NCBI GenBank assembly: GCA_963691705.1
Contig: OY829542.1
Span: 52,183,002 to 52,247,001 of the forward strand
Direction of reading: 5' to 3'
Source: Viola odorata
Lineage: Eukaryota > Streptophyta > Magnoliopsida > Malpighiales > Violaceae
DNA length: 64,000 bases
Under the pieces are notes generated by a model, which made no database searches, had not been told where the DNA came from, and was given only the letters and a program-made list of their open reading frames with translations. Positions within the stretch are counted from its first letter, which is position 1. Each line of letters begins with the position of its first letter. Positions 22,780 to 35,763 of this stretch are shown piece by piece. Position numbers and translations under genes: made by a program.

Positions 22780-23460
22780 AGCTTCTTTCATGTGAATTCT
22801 TTTGATTGAACCCTAATTCTTTCATGTCGATTCTTTCAAGCTCAGGACGGAAAAGATGCAGTCTTACTTAGGCAGCCAGTGTTCTTCCCCACAACCAAAT
22901 TGGGATCTGCAACTTCACCTGCCACATCAGGTAATGCTTCTTGTACATATTGCCTCAAGCTCATTCCTTCAATAAACGTGTCATCGGTTGGCATCTTTCT
23001 TGTAAATGTTTCCATCAACAATATACCAAAGCTGTACACATCACCCTTTGTCGAAACGATCCCTTCTGATCTATACTCTATACATGAACATCAAAGTTTA
23101 AAATCACCTATTGATTGGGACTAGGCATATAATGAACTAATGCATTCAAACTATGAATAGGAAATGGGAGTTAGGAGATTACCTGGAGCCATATACCCTA
23201 TAGTGGCCAAGGTCTTGGTTTGTATCATGGAATCCTCTTCACCATAATATTACTAGGCTTTGAATCGCAGTGAACTATGACTAGGATTGGAGAAACTGTG
23301 ATGAAGATATTCTAATGCCTTTGTAGGATATCCAAACAGTAGTTGTGAGAATATAACCACTTCTCCGAGCTTCCATTTGGCATGTATTCCAGAATGAGGG
23401 CTACAAAATCTACGCCGCTGATAGATATTACTCATTACTTCACACACTGTGTCAAGTTTT
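22780..23460 (-). pseudogene. LRR-RLK (subfamily XII-like) kinase-domain stub
   Basis: Read right to left: degenerate ALEYLHHSFSNP and SHSSLRFKA (from VHCDLKPSN) at about 23330-23255. The DFG region is then deleted, and ATIGYMAP appears near 23190. An intron donor lies at about 23183, and the next exon begins near 23078 with EGIVSTKGDVYSFGILLMETF, then MSLRQYVQEALPD, stopping at 22842. Vestiges of the C-terminal helix (ERIDMKE) are seen near 22815. It matches the kinase end of the gene at 23983-28124 and has the same intron position. Stops, frameshifts and the lost DFG make it a relic of a tandem duplicate. Confidence 0.8.
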
Positions 23461-23982
23461 TAGTGCAATTCCCGATTGCAAACTGTTTTTGAACTTCATT
23501 TCAACTTCTAAGGATTTCGTGTAATATATGATTTATGGTTTTTTTTCCCCTGATTTTGGATGACAATGTGAGTATATTTTGAGTATTTTTTGTTCAAAAT
23601 CGATTTTGGTTTATGCTAGAAGAAATGGTCTGTAATATATTTCCACAAGATTTCAACGACTAGGGGTCCCGATTCTGAACCACTTTGGGACCACAACTTC
23701 CCATTTGTGTTCTCCCTTCTCATAACTAATACTAACAGTGTTAGCATCAAATCATTGTGTTGAAAGGAAAGGAAAGGAAAGGAAACCATAAATAAGAAGT
23801 TTTTCATTTCATATGTTTTGGCTTCTTGGCAATACTAGTTCTTAAAGCTTCGCCTCATCTTTGGTTGCCTCTTCAGTTCTTAGTTTGACAAGGCCTTTCT
23901 CCACCCTGACGCATATGGGATGCAGGAACCTGATAATTCCGTGATTGGAAATATACAATTACAAGCATACATATCAATGGTT
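23461..23982. other. Intergenic spacer with short (AAAGG)n repeat
   Basis: No gene is recognised. A pentanucleotide run (aaaggaaagg...) lies at about 23763-23785. Low-complexity T-rich segments make up much of the rest. Confidence 0.5.
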
Positions 23983-26900
23983 TTAAGAAAACATAAAAAA
24001 ACAAAAGCCATAGTTAATTATTGAAATTAGTGGTTGATTGCTCACCGTATTAACTATAAATTTGTTTTTGATGCGTTTCAGTGCTGCCAGAGCTTCTGTT
24101 ATGTCAATTCTCTCTCCCGACAATTCAGCAGTGCAATCAACAGCTAAACCTAGAATGCAAGAAATGCACTCCTCTTTGGCAGAAAAATGTTGTTCCCCTG
24201 TCAGTAAATTTGCGTCTGCAATTTCAGCTACTGCATGAGGTAATGCATCTTTTACATATTGGTTTAACCTCATCCCTCCAGCAAACATTTCATCGGTAGG
24301 CTTCTTTCTCAAAAATGTCTCCATCAAGAAGATTCCAAAGCTGAACACATCCCCTTTAATGGAAACAATCCCTTCCAATCCGTATTCTAAAAGGTAGAAG
24401 AAATACGTTGTGCGTTAGACAAATATTCAATGTGTGTGTAGAAAACAAGGGTATTTAATTACCTGGTGCCATATAGCCTATTGTGGCCAGGGTCATTGTT
24501 TGTGTCATAGAATCCTCTGCACCCAAGAGCTTGGCAATACCAAAGTCACCTACATGTGCAACCATATCTGCATCTAGTAGGACATTGCTGGGCTTTAGAT
24601 CACAGTGAACAATAGGTTTCCCAAAACCATGATGGAGATAGTCCAGTGCGGTAGCAACATCTACCATTATGTTTACCCTTTGGAGGATATCCAAACAGTA
24701 GTTGTATGAATACAACCATTTCTCCAAGCTCTCATTAGGCATGTACTCTAGTATGAGTGCTTTGAAATCAAGGCCATTAGAGCAACTGCTGATGACTTTA
24801 ACTAGATTTCGGTGCCTAATGTTTCTCATCACTTCACACTCTGCATCAAAGCTCTTAAATGCTCCTTCAATTTGCAGATTGAAAACTTTAATCACAGCAT
24901 CCGTCTCATCTGATAACTTCCCTTTATATACCCTGCCAAACCCCCCTGCACCAAGTATGTTGCTTTCTGAAAAATCTTCGGTGGCTTCCTGAAGGTCACG
25001 GTAGGAAATTCTCTCCCATGATGGAAGAACTACTGTATCTACCACAATCTGCTGTTTGGCACTTCGCTTTCGTCGTAGCAGCGCAAGTACATAGTACATT
25101 ACGAGCACTGACAAAACAGTTGGAGGAAGAATATATTTCAGTAAACGCTGGGTCAAGTTCTTTGATTTTCCATTTTTGCACGGTGAGAACTGCTGCAGGT
25201 TTCCGCTGCAAAGTGCATCATTTCCCAGAAATGACTGAGCTGAAAAATTCACAAAAGGTCCTCTGGCAGGGATTTCTCCTTCTAATTCATTGAAAGACAC
25301 ATTTAGATATTTGAGATACCTTAGTTCATCCAGAGATTTGGGAATCTGTCCAGATAGGTAATTGTTGGACAAATCCAAGACTTCCAAGCTTATCAAAGTT
25401 CCAAACGATTCAGGAATCAGCCCTGAAATTTGTTGCGTGCTAAGGACAGATTTGTCAAACTTTGAAGGCCTCCCATATTGCTCGGGATAACACCGGACAA
25501 GAGATTATTCGATAAGTCTACTGCCGCGACCACCACAAGGTTGCCAATGTCTGGTGGCAGGTTCCCAATTAGTGAATTTGATGACAAGTTCACATCCAAG
25601 ATATCTTTCAGTCTCCAGAAGGTTGAGGGGATTGCAGATGAAAAATTGTTGGAATCTAAGTGCAGAATTCTGAGAGAGGTCATACTACCAATGCAAGCAG
25701 GTAAGGATCCAACAAGCTCGTTTCGACTCAAATACAACTCACCCAAGTTCCTTAAACTGCAAACATCACTTGGGATGGTTCCACTTAGTTGATTGCCTCC
25801 AAGGGACAAAGCTTGAAGTTTTTGCAAACTTCCGATCGTCTCTGGAATCGATCCAATAAATGCATTGTCCCCCAAGTATAAAGTCATCAGGCCGCGTAAG
25901 TTACTGATCTCTTCAGGAATCCTGCCTTTAACTTTACTACTTTGTATGTTTAGGTACTCAAGAGTAGTAGATAGATTACCAATGGACCTAGGAATGGACA
26001 CATCAAGTGTATTTCCCTCTAAGTCCAACATTGTCAATGCAGTACAGTTTGTCAAGGAAGAAAGAAAGGTCAGTTCTTGAGTTGATTCATCTGTCACATT
26101 AGTATATGAAATGGAAAGCCTTGAAAGATGTCTTAGACTACTCAATGTGTTTGGCAGTGTTCCGGAGAAAAAGTTAGAGCTGAAGTATGCTAGAGTGATC
26201 ATTGAAGCATTAGAGATGGAACTGGGGATTGGTCCCGTAAACCCGTTCCCCCATAGGTAGAGCTTCTCCAGATTGGGAAGCCCCAAGAAAAAACCTGACG
26301 GAAGAGTGCCCGAGTACCGGCTTCCATACGTTGCTAACACTTTGAGACTTGTGTTGGAGAGAGCAGCTGATGGGATAGGACCAGAAAGGCGGGTGTAACC
26401 AACATTCAGAAACTCCAGATCATGAAGTTTACCAATCTCATTTGGTAGTTGACCTAATAATGCAACAAAGAATATGGAACAAAATGTAAAGAGAGTGATA
26501 ATTGAGAAGCATAACCTTTTTTTTTCTTCTATATTTTCTTAAGAATGCTCGTCATTCCGCTAGTCAATTCCTCTTATTCATTCCTACAAAATAGCATTAC
26601 TCATTCACTACAAATATAGGCTGTGTTTAATAAAATTTAACTTTGGGGTATACAGGTATTATTTTGTTACTTTCTGATATTGTTGGTTAATTTTTCTAAT
26701 TACACACTTTCTAATATTTTACATTCTAATGGAGTATTAAATTTATGAAAATTCCAAATACTCAAATAATTTCTTTTTTAAAATAAAAAAAGAAAAAGGA
26801 AAATTCATAGACTTAGTTTTTATATAAACAATTTATTATTGACTTGTTCATAGACGAAAATAACGGTTTTACTGAACCTGAATGGAAAATCTGCAGAATC

Positions 26901-28124
26901 ATACCTGTAAAACCGTTATGGCCCAGAACCAAGTACAATAATAAGCTACAGTTAAGCAGATTTCTTGGAAAGGATCCTGCACAGAGCAAAATATTTCAAT
27001 TTCAGTACAAGTCTAATTTATTTACGATTCGTAAAAGTAGAAGAAGAAAATGTTACCATGGAGGTAATTGTCCCGAACGTTGAAGTCCTTCAAAGAAGGA
27101 GGAGAGTCTATGTCATACGTTACTCCATCTGCAAACCAAAGCTTTCTCGGACAGGTAATTTTTTTCATACACAAAGATTGAACGAGTGATATGACCAAAA
27201 CAAAACATTAGAAGAGCATACCTCTTAAGTCGTTTCTTCTGAGGTAGAGCCCCTGCAAGAGGGTCAAATTTCCAAGGTTTGATGGGAAGGTTCCATTGAA
27301 TTTGTTAAAACCAAGAGAAATGAAAACAAGCTTTTTGCAGTTTGACAAACTAGAAGGAATTTTCCCAGAAAGCTTGTTATCAGTAAAGTTTAGTGTCACA
27401 AGATTTGGAAGGTGTTGACACATGTGGTCTGGAAGGGTGCCTGAGCACATTAGCGGCGAGATTAAGCATTTTCAGAGAAGAAAGGTTGAATATGGAGGTA
27501 GGTATCGAACCCAAAATGTATCGGTTGCCACTGAAATCGAGTCTCTCTAGATTGGACAAATTCCCTATACATCCAGGAAGGTTTCCTGCTAGACTGTTGT
27601 TGGACAAAGACAGCGTCTTCAGAGAAGGGTTGGTGCACAAAGAACGCGGGATCGGACCTGAAAAGAGGGTCCGGAACAGATACAGATGTTCAAGTCTAGG
27701 GAATGAAGCGAACCATGACGGAATAATTTCTCCACCAAAATTGTTTGCTCCAAGGTTGATGTATGTCAAGTGAGTGAGGTTGGCTAATTGGGGGTGGCAG
27801 GGGGCCATGGAAATTGTTGTTTTCAAGATTTAGGGCAGAAAGGAAAGAAAGGTTCCCTACATGTGGAGGGATGGTGCCCTTAAGACCCATGGATGAAAGG
27901 TCCAAAGATGAGACTCTTTGGTCCATGCTAGGGTAATCACAGGAAACACCAACCCAATTGCAGAAATTGGTGTTTTTGGACCAATTGGTTGCTAAGATGT
28001 TGTTAGGATCAAGATTGAGGTGGTGTTTGAAGGCAAGCAGAGCATACTCATCAGTGGCAAATGTGCTTGACAAAATGCACAACAAGATTGTTGTTGTGAT
28101 GATGCAGAAGCCAGTGATCTTCAT
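23983..28124 (-). pseudogene. LRR receptor-like kinase, subfamily XII (EFR/FLS2/Xa21-like), frameshifted
   Basis: Signal peptide from the ATG at 28124 (MKITGFCIITTTILLCIL), LRR cap with CNWVGVSC, then many plant-type LRRs, a transmembrane helix (YILPPTVLSVLVMYYVLALL, about 25130-25070) and a kinase with GAGGFGRVYKG, VHCDLKPSN, DFG and GDVFSFG. Splice sites fit exons 28124-27222, 27128-27056, 26453-24463 and 24386-23983; the last intron splits MAP|E, as in this subfamily. Such receptors sit in the plasma membrane and sense microbial patterns. At least three lesions are visible: one extra C in a C-run near 27800, a shift near 27450, and a missing base near 25417 after NKFQG. VIKVF replaces the usual VAIKVF. 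I call it a recent pseudogene unless these are sequencing errors. Confidence 0.85.
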
Positions 28125-30990
28125 GAAATTGTTGGAGATGATTAAAGATAGGTTTATAGTCATGCTTTGACCTAATGTAGATCTAGATTTGGTGTTCAAC
28201 TATTTTGTAAATCTATCATTATATAGTGGCCGCTTAGATTTATCCTACAAAAAGGATAATGTCGAAAATGACTCGTGTATTCGATTTTTTTTATTGATTT
28301 AGCCCTTCATTTCATTTTTGTTCATATATGACTCTAGTAGTAGAATGATCATTTTGATTTGGCCCCTCATGCTAATACCGTCTATCAACTATCACCGTTA
28401 AGTGTCCGACATGGCATATCACGTCACGTCATCTATTAAGTGTTTTTTTCTGACGTGAAATTTTAAAATAAAATCAAGAATCAAAAAGAAAAGAACAGAA
28501 AAGAAAATAAATATCCGACGTGGCATGTCACTCTCATTTTTTAAGAAAGAATATTTTGTTCTTCTATATAAAGCAGCCATCAAGTTGATTGCCTCAACAG
28601 GGATCGCCAAAAATCCAGCCTCCCTTAGCATTCATAAAGCAAGTGTACATATAGGGAAGTTTAAATGCCTACGGAGTTACAAACACAACAGCATATTAAC
28701 AAGAGGGGGGAGACTTTAGATCTTTTTAAGGAGACCAAAGAGTGGGTGCTCTGTTATAGATTTGAGAAAATGGAACGAGAAAGCGGGTTGGTTTTTAATT
28801 TATTTGACGGATAAATGGGTTGCCAAATCCGTTTTCTTTTTTTTTTCGATTTTTTTTTAAAAAAAATTCACAGCAAAAATTATTTTTAGTAGAATCTTTA
28901 AATTTGATGTTTCTCCAACAAATTTTGTTTTTTCCCACGGTTAATTTAATGATTAAAATTATTTTTGTTAGACTTTTTAAATTTAATACTTTTTTCAGAG
29001 ACTATTTTGACCATTAAATTAAATTTTAGGAGAAACGTAATCCATTAGGAAGTTATCCCGAACAGACCCTCAACATACTTGGTAACGGTTGCACAACAAA
29101 ACAAATTAAATTGTTCAACTTAGAAATTGAACCGGTTTTACCTGGGATATTTTTAAGATTTTTATGTTATAAATAGTTTTTTATATTATATGGTATCTAA
29201 GTCTATTTTCGAACTCAAATAATTTGAACTTTTATTATAAGAGAAGCATATTTTTATTTTATTTTATTAACTCGACAATTAAATTACTTTGAACCGCTAA
29301 CTTATTAATTCAATAGTTTAAATAGTTCGATATCTAATTCGATTATAATAATAATACCTATTGTGTTTAGAATTCAGCATCAATTTTTTCAACCTTTAGG
29401 TAAGAAGTCAATTGTTCATCTCACATTGTAGGATAATAATAATAATTAAAATATTTCAACTGAGGACATGATGCTCCCGTCACATCATTAGGTAGAAATT
29501 TCAAAACCGTGTAAAAATAATATTAGCCATATTTAATTTGATAATTTAGTCACACATATTTGGTCCGGTGGTAGAAAATGCCGTGAATCTCGTATCACCG
29601 AGTGTTTTGATTTTATCATTGATATAAAATGTATTGGTTTTTAGTCAAAATATTAATCTCGGTTAGTATTTCAGAATTTTCTTTTTTAAAATATTTATAT
29701 ATATAATTATATATAAATTTACAAACATTCAACACACTTTGATATAATATTTTATAGTTTTGGAATGAAATGTATTATCTATACTTATCGGTATTTGACT
29801 GGTATGACTAATATGGACCGAAATAGAAAACGAGATAATATAATATATTTTCTATTTCGTTTATTCTATTGGGATAAAATATATCGATTATACGAATCGG
29901 TATAATATGGGATTGATAATATTATAGGATACTTTATTTAATTTGATCATTATTTTTTTACTAATGTCGTTCCCATGGCACATTAGTTACTATACTAATT
30001 TAGTTCTTTCAGTAGGGTGATCGTGCCAGTTTCTCTAACAAATACATGCATGTGACATTAGTGGCATTTGGCGCCACGTGTATGTGTTGACTCGAAAATG
30101 ATGTGTCCATAAATTAGACACAGCGAGGCACGTGGCATGTCACTTCTTAGGAAACTGATACGTCAACCTGTGTTGCCGGTAACTCTTCCAAACAGAACCA
30201 TATTTAATAAGGGAAGGACTATCACGAAGATAATCAAATTATTATTAAAAAAATCATATGAATAAAATAAAATAAATAATAATATTTAGGATACTAATTA
30301 TTTTATTAACAAAAGTGCACTAATTAATGTGTCAAGATATAATTAAATTTATTCATTTCTAATTTGATCAAAATCAGCAACAAAAAAAAAAATATATTCA
30401 CTATTTACTCGGAACAATCTTATTATTTAAATGATTTTTATATAACTTTAAAAAAAAATAAGGTACTGGAAATAAAGTAACAGGTTGTGTCTTCCATCAG
30501 CTGACAGGTGGCAAAGCTGCTTTGAGAAAATCCTCGTCTCCTTTTTCTTCCTAATCACCTAAACCTTTGAATTGGTTTCATTTGAGGGTTGAGTTACGAG
30601 GGTTGAGACCGCTACCATCTAAACCAAACAAACATTTGTGCCTCCAAACTATTTCTAATAGGATAATTTTACTACTTAATTTCTTCTCTCTCTAGATGTT
30701 CAACTAAACTCATTGACTACTTTTTCACCAGTATTTTTACTTTTAAACAGAATTATCACGCTTATAAATAAAAAACAGAATTATCACCGGATGTCATTAC
30801 CAAATATTTACATTATTTCCATGTTATTTTTTCCTAGTATATATATATATATATATATATATAAAAGTTATGTGGTGGAATTTTTTTTGGTGGCTTTAGA
30901 GGAAGTCATCAAAAATTCCTAAAACCCTCCCATAATGTCATGTGTCATTACTTTAGAGTTAGACACATGACAATAAAAAGAAATTTTTTT
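28125..30990. other. Intergenic AT-rich DNA
   Basis: Upstream flank of the LRR-RLK pseudogene. It includes 'gacatggcatatcacgtcacgtc' at about 28410 and a similar phrase (cgtggcatgtcac) near 28520 and 30130, wording often found in eroded plant repeats. Frames here (28525-28719, 28820-29017) are low-complexity. I recognise no gene, tRNA or complete transposon. Confidence 0.5.
30838..30863. repeat. (TA)n microsatellite
   Basis: Thirteen or so TA units in a row within AT-rich intergenic DNA. Confidence 0.9.
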
Positions 30991-31283
30991 CATAATTTAA
31001 AAAAAATTTAGTTACTTTATTTAATTAATTTAATTTATATAATTAATTCTTTTAATACAATTTAATTAAAATGTTAGTAGTGAAATTTGAAAGGACAATA
31101 CTCAAGAATTTAAAAAATTACTCTAGCACTTAAGATTCTTTTCATAACTTAAAAAATCCTTTAGTTACTCTATTTAGTTAATTTAATTTGTATAATTCAT
31201 TCTTTTAATGCAATTTAATTAAAATGTTAGTGGTGGAATTCAAAAAGACAATGTTTAAGAATTTGAAAAGTTACTCTAGTATG
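30991..31283 (+). repeat. Diverged tandem duplication, about 152-bp period
   Basis: The copy starting cataatttaaaa at 30991 is repeated from cataacttaaaa at 31143. Both share 'ttagttact..attta..taatttaattt', 'aaaatgttagt.gtg' and 'ttactctag'. The copies are visibly diverged and non-coding. Confidence 0.7.
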
Positions 31284-32097
31284 TGGTTGACGCACCTGGG
31301 ATCCCTATTCTTATTATTTTTATTTTAGTGAGTCCTTAACGTCCGTTTTTATTCGATACGTTCTCACACGTTAAACACGTTAGTCGCCCAGAGTTCCTCC
31401 TTCGATATCGATACCAAACGTCCGTTATTTTTTATTATTTTAATATTAAAACTGAAAAAGTGTTTATCTTGTGGGCCTCCTCTTGTTAGTGTGTCGGACG
31501 TTTACTCAACTTTTACTCTTCCTTATCCTCCCGATAATTATCCCACCACGTTAATTTAAATTAACTAAATGAAACTAACTAAATTAAGTTAACAAAATAA
31601 ATAGAAAAATAGAATTATGTTTTTTGTCTACGGGACCCACTACACACAACAAACAATAACTCAGCCTCACTCTCCATCTGCTTCTTCTCCATTTTCGTTT
31701 TCTGTCCGGAGGAAGCACAAGCACCACAGTGAAAAAAAATTGCATCACCAAACCTAGCATTGGTCGGAATTCAGGTGAACTCAAGTAATGCGGCCGACGA
31801 TCTATCGGTAGTCCGCTGCTGCCTCCATCTTCTCCTTCAAGTTTGAAGCACGCGTCGTTGTATCTCGTTGTCTGCAAGTGGTATAGGTTTTTGTTTAACT
31901 AATTGGAGGACGACAGCGACATTTAGATTCCAAAAGATAATGTATTTTAAAACCCTTGAATTGGTTTTGCCGTTGTCTGCTCTTGTGTTTCTATTGCTTT
32001 TCGATTTGTGGATATGATTTTATATGAATCCACTATGGTGGTCCTGTCCTGTACATGGTTGAACTGAATTATATCATTTAATTTTTATTACTAGGCT
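31284..32097 (+). other. Probable MULE 5' region and leader
   Basis: No conserved frame is seen. The stretch 31640-31900 is more GC-rich and pyrimidine-rich, like a plant 5' leader, and a T-rich segment ending in ttactag (32094) could be a splice acceptor just before the MULE ATG at 32098. I could not locate a terminal inverted repeat. Confidence 0.4.
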
Positions 32098-34694
32098 ATG
32101 GTTATTTTGCGGTTCAATGTGGGTGGTATTTTTAGGTTTAATCTGTATAGATACGACCACTCTACTGTGGTTGAGTGGAAGTGTGAGGTTAAAGACTTGT
32201 CGTTACTAATATGGATTCTAGGTCAGATGAACATAAACAATGTGGGTAAAATTTTATTTTACAAACAATGGGATTTTGATATGGATTTGATCTTGCTACA
32301 ATGTGAAATATCATTTAAAATGTTAGTGCAATTAGCAAAGGAGAAGGGTGTAGTGGATATATTTATGGACCATGATGAAGTCAACCACTATTTATTGAAG
32401 GTAAACCTAGGATTTTACCATGTGACTTACTACATTTTTCATACTCAGTACATGTTAATTACTTCAGTAATGACATAGTACAGTTGGTGGGTGGCAGTAC
32501 TTTTAATGTTAAGGAGGGAGTTAAGAAAAATAGGTTTCCTAGAGATATAAATGAGGATGTTGCCTCATTTTCTCCATTTTTTAACCTTAGAGACTATGGT
32601 TATTATTCTTCTGACTCTGGTGAGGAGAATATTGAAGGAGCTAGGGTTAATGAAAGTGTTAATAGAGAGAATATTTTAGGTAGTGGAGATGACAGTGAAT
32701 ATTGGAATGATAGTGAAGAGGATGATTCTAGTGGCGAAGATGTTGGGATAGAAAGAGGGCTTGGTACTTGGGTATCTGTTCCACAAATATCAGATGATGA
32801 AGAATACAGGGTAATTAAGAGTAAGGGAAATAAGGAGATTGGAGAGGGGCAGAGTAGTGGTGTAAACAGAGCTAGGGACATCAATAGATCTGATGCTGGG
32901 ATAAGAAATAAAGAAGGTGGTACTGGTGGACTAGAAGAGAGACAATCACCAATAGCTGATGAGATTGGAGATGATTCAGATGCTAGTGCAGAGACTAGTA
33001 GTGAAGGAAGTGAAGTTGAACATGGCAAGAGGAGAAGAAAGAGTAAAAGTTCTTACAAGCCCACCACAAACTTCAGAGAAGTTCCTAACTTGGAGATTGG
33101 GTTGATTTTTAATACTGCAAAGGAGTTCAAAGATGCAGTGATAGAACATAGTTTGAAGGTGCATAGAGAGATGGATTTTGTGAAGAATGACAAGAAGAGA
33201 ATAAGGTTGAAGTGTTTGGAGACAAGTTGCAAGTGGTATATTTATGCCATGAAATCAAAGCATGCATCTCATTGGCAGTTAAGGAGTGTAGGTCCTGATT
33301 ATTCGTGAACTAGAGTGTTCACAAATAGCATAATAAACTACAAGATTATTATGGCTCATTTCATTAAGGAGAGGAAAATAACTGTTACCGCAATGAAGTA
33401 AAAGAAAATCAAGAATTACAGCAAGGAAGAACTTGGTATTGAGATTAGTGAAAGTCAGGCAAGGAGAGCTAGGATGCAAATCCTGAAATATTTTTTAGGA
33501 GATTATGAGAATGAGTTTGGGAGGATATGGGGTTTTGTTGAAGAATTGAGGGTCAGCAACCCTGGGTCAACTGTTGTTCTTAAAGCTCCAGGGAATGTTT
33601 TTAAGAGGATGTATGTTTGTTTTGATGCAGTAAGAAGAGGGGTAGATGGTTTCTTTTTTAAGGGGGCTTTTAAACAACAATTGTTGTCTGTTGTGGACAG
33701 AGATGCCAATGACCAAATGTTCCCAGTTGCTTGGGTAGTTATGGATGTTGAAAACCATTCCAACTAGATATGGTTTCTTGAGCTTGTAAAGAAAGACCTA
33801 CATATCACAGAAGATGGACTGAGATGGTTTTTTCAATCTGATCAACATCCAGTAAGTTTTTTAAACAACTCCTTAAGTTTATTATAACTTTTTTTCATTT
33901 AAATCTGGTCACTAATTATGTTATGTGTTGGCAGTCCATTATTCATTCATTTAGGGAGCTTATGCCTCAAGCAGAGACTAGAAGGTGTGCCAGGCACATA
34001 TTCTCTAAGTGGAGGAAGGGGCGTGATGGGGACCTGTATTCAGAGTTGTACTGGAGTACTGTGAAGTCCACCAATGTACCAGATTTGGAGGATAATTTAA
34101 ACAAGATGTACAACTATGACCCTACATCAGTTGATGCCATTTTGCAGGTATCACCTAAGTTTTGGTGTAAAGCTTTCTTTCAATGTCTTTCTAAGTCTGA
34201 TGTGGTGGACAACAACATGTGTGAGACATTCAATTCCTCCATCATGGTGGCTAGGCACATGTCTATTGTCACATTGCTTAAGGATATTAGAATGCTGGTA
34301 GTGCAGAGATTTGTAGAGAGGAGAAATTTTGAGAATTTTAAGTTTGTTAGGGATTATGGGCCTAGAATTTGGGGAAGAATGGAGGATAGCAAGGATAAGA
34401 GTGTGTACTGCCATATATTCACTAATGGTGATGGTGGATGAGAAGTATTTGAAGGCCAAATGAAGTTTATTGTCAAATTTAAGGAAAGGAAATGTAGTTG
34501 CAGGGGTTGAGATTTGACAGGAATTTCATGTCAATATGCATTGGCAGTGATCACACATAGGAGAGAAAGAGTTGAGAATTTTGTGGCTCACTGGTATAGG
34601 AAGGATATGTTCAAAAAGGCTTATGCCTACTCTATCCAGCCAGTCAATGATGAGAGATTTAGGAGGACTAGTTTACCAGACATACTTGCACCTC
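32098..34694 (+). pseudogene. Mutator-like (MULE) transposase, decayed and cut by element D
   Basis: From the ATG at 32098: an N-terminal PB1-like domain (VILRFNVGG, WKCEVKDLSLL), frameshifted near 32450. An acidic linker follows, then a MuDR DNA-binding domain (FREVPNLEIGLIFNTAKEFKDA, RLKCLETSCKWYIYA). The MULE catalytic domain has VCFDAVRRGVDGFF, DRDANDQMFPVAWVV and SDQHP, and a SWIM finger (KCSCRG ... GISCQYALAV) ends it. An intron (donor gtaag at about 33852, acceptor ttggcag ending at 33934) restores the frame SDQHP-SIIHSF. Stops lie at 33306, 33399, 33765, 34439 and near 34508. The protein would cut and paste Mutator elements. It ends where D begins (34695); the rest should lie beyond the right end of D, outside the window. 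Confidence 0.88.
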
Positions 34695-35141
34695 TGACGC
34701 GTCGTCGAAACACACATCAAAAGTAATATTTATATTCCTGATAAGCTATATGCACAAATTAATGTATATAGCGGCAAGTCAGGGTCGAACCACATGGAAA
34801 TGAAACACTAGATTTAATCTTGCCCTAGATGTATGATCAGGATGAAAATGCACTAGACAGAAAAGTAAATCTGGGGGGGGGGGGTTTGGTTGGTTAGACA
34901 AGCCTAACCAACGATGACAGTTGATATCGGTGCAGAAAACGTAAATAAAACGGAAATGATAAAAAAATAGAAGAATAATAATAAAAGCGGTGCAGACAAA
35001 TAAACAAACGGTGCAGACAGACAGATATAGCAAAGAAGAAATTAAAACAAGAAGAGATAGAATATCAAATAAGAAGGAAATAACGAAACAGGTAGAGACA
35101 ATAAATCAAGTAAAGGGAAAATCCTAGCAGGGGTAGACGGT

Positions 35142-35678
35142 TGATAACAATTGGAATGCTCCTGACGGCAATATTGTAGCCACGACATCTATCCTTGACG
35201 AGTCTCTATACGCTTCCCTGAAAAGCCAACCTATCGCCCGGGCCGGCGGAAGTTTCCTAGGATGGTCGACTTCAGCGGGGGGGGATCTCATGCATCTTTA
35301 CGCGCACGGCGTCATCCCATCCTAGAGGAACTAAGAGGATGTCGCTCCTGATAGGCCTTATGTGATTATCGCCCGCGATGGCTCACCCATTATCGCTGGA
35401 GGCGATATCTTCGGACGATGCTTATCGCTGCGCCCTTATCGCTGTCAGGTATCGCCAACTTCGGCCTATAAATACCCCCATCTTTCCAAACAGAAGGTAA
35501 GATCGAGATCATCTTGGAGAACCTCTACCATTCTATAAACTCGAACTAACTTAAGCATCGGAGTGTCTACGCCGGAGTCCCCCTCCGGCGCTTTGCAGGT
35601 ATCTCTGACGCCAATCGCTTCCCCTCCGACTAGCTGCAGCAGCCGTTTTCCGACCCGAAGAGATCTCGGATCTTATCA
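35142..35678 (+). repeat. Element C 5' LTR
   Basis: tgataacaatt ... gatcttatca. It contains many 'atcgc' and 'gcgat' words and a clear TATA box at 35467-35474 (tataaata), with about 205 bp of LTR downstream. It ends two bases before the primer site. Confidence 0.95.
35467..35474 (+). promoter_or_regulatory. TATA box, element C 5' LTR
   Basis: tataaata in a GC-richer context (cggcctataaatacccc). It should drive the genomic RNA. The same box is present in the right LTR at 50978-50985. Confidence 0.75.
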
Positions 35679-35680
35679 AA

Positions 35681-35699
35681 TGGTGCTTTCATTGAGAGC
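35681..35699 (+). promoter_or_regulatory. Element C primer binding site
   Basis: TGGTGCTTTCATTGAGAGC starts two bases after the LTR end, as expected for tRNA-primed minus-strand synthesis. The tRNA was not assigned. Confidence 0.75.
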
Positions 35700-35763
35700 T
35701 TTGGTGTATTAAGTGAGCGTCCTTAATAGCCAAGCTCTGTTTAGTTGGGAGATCGGAACGGTT

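Noticed and set aside
31584..31877. 97-aa minus-strand frame upstream of the MULE
   Set aside because: No similarity recognised; the region reads better as a pyrimidine-rich plus-strand leader.
32603..33028. Antisense Ser/Leu-rich frame over the MULE
   Set aside because: It is the shadow of the acidic linker of the transposase on the plus strand.
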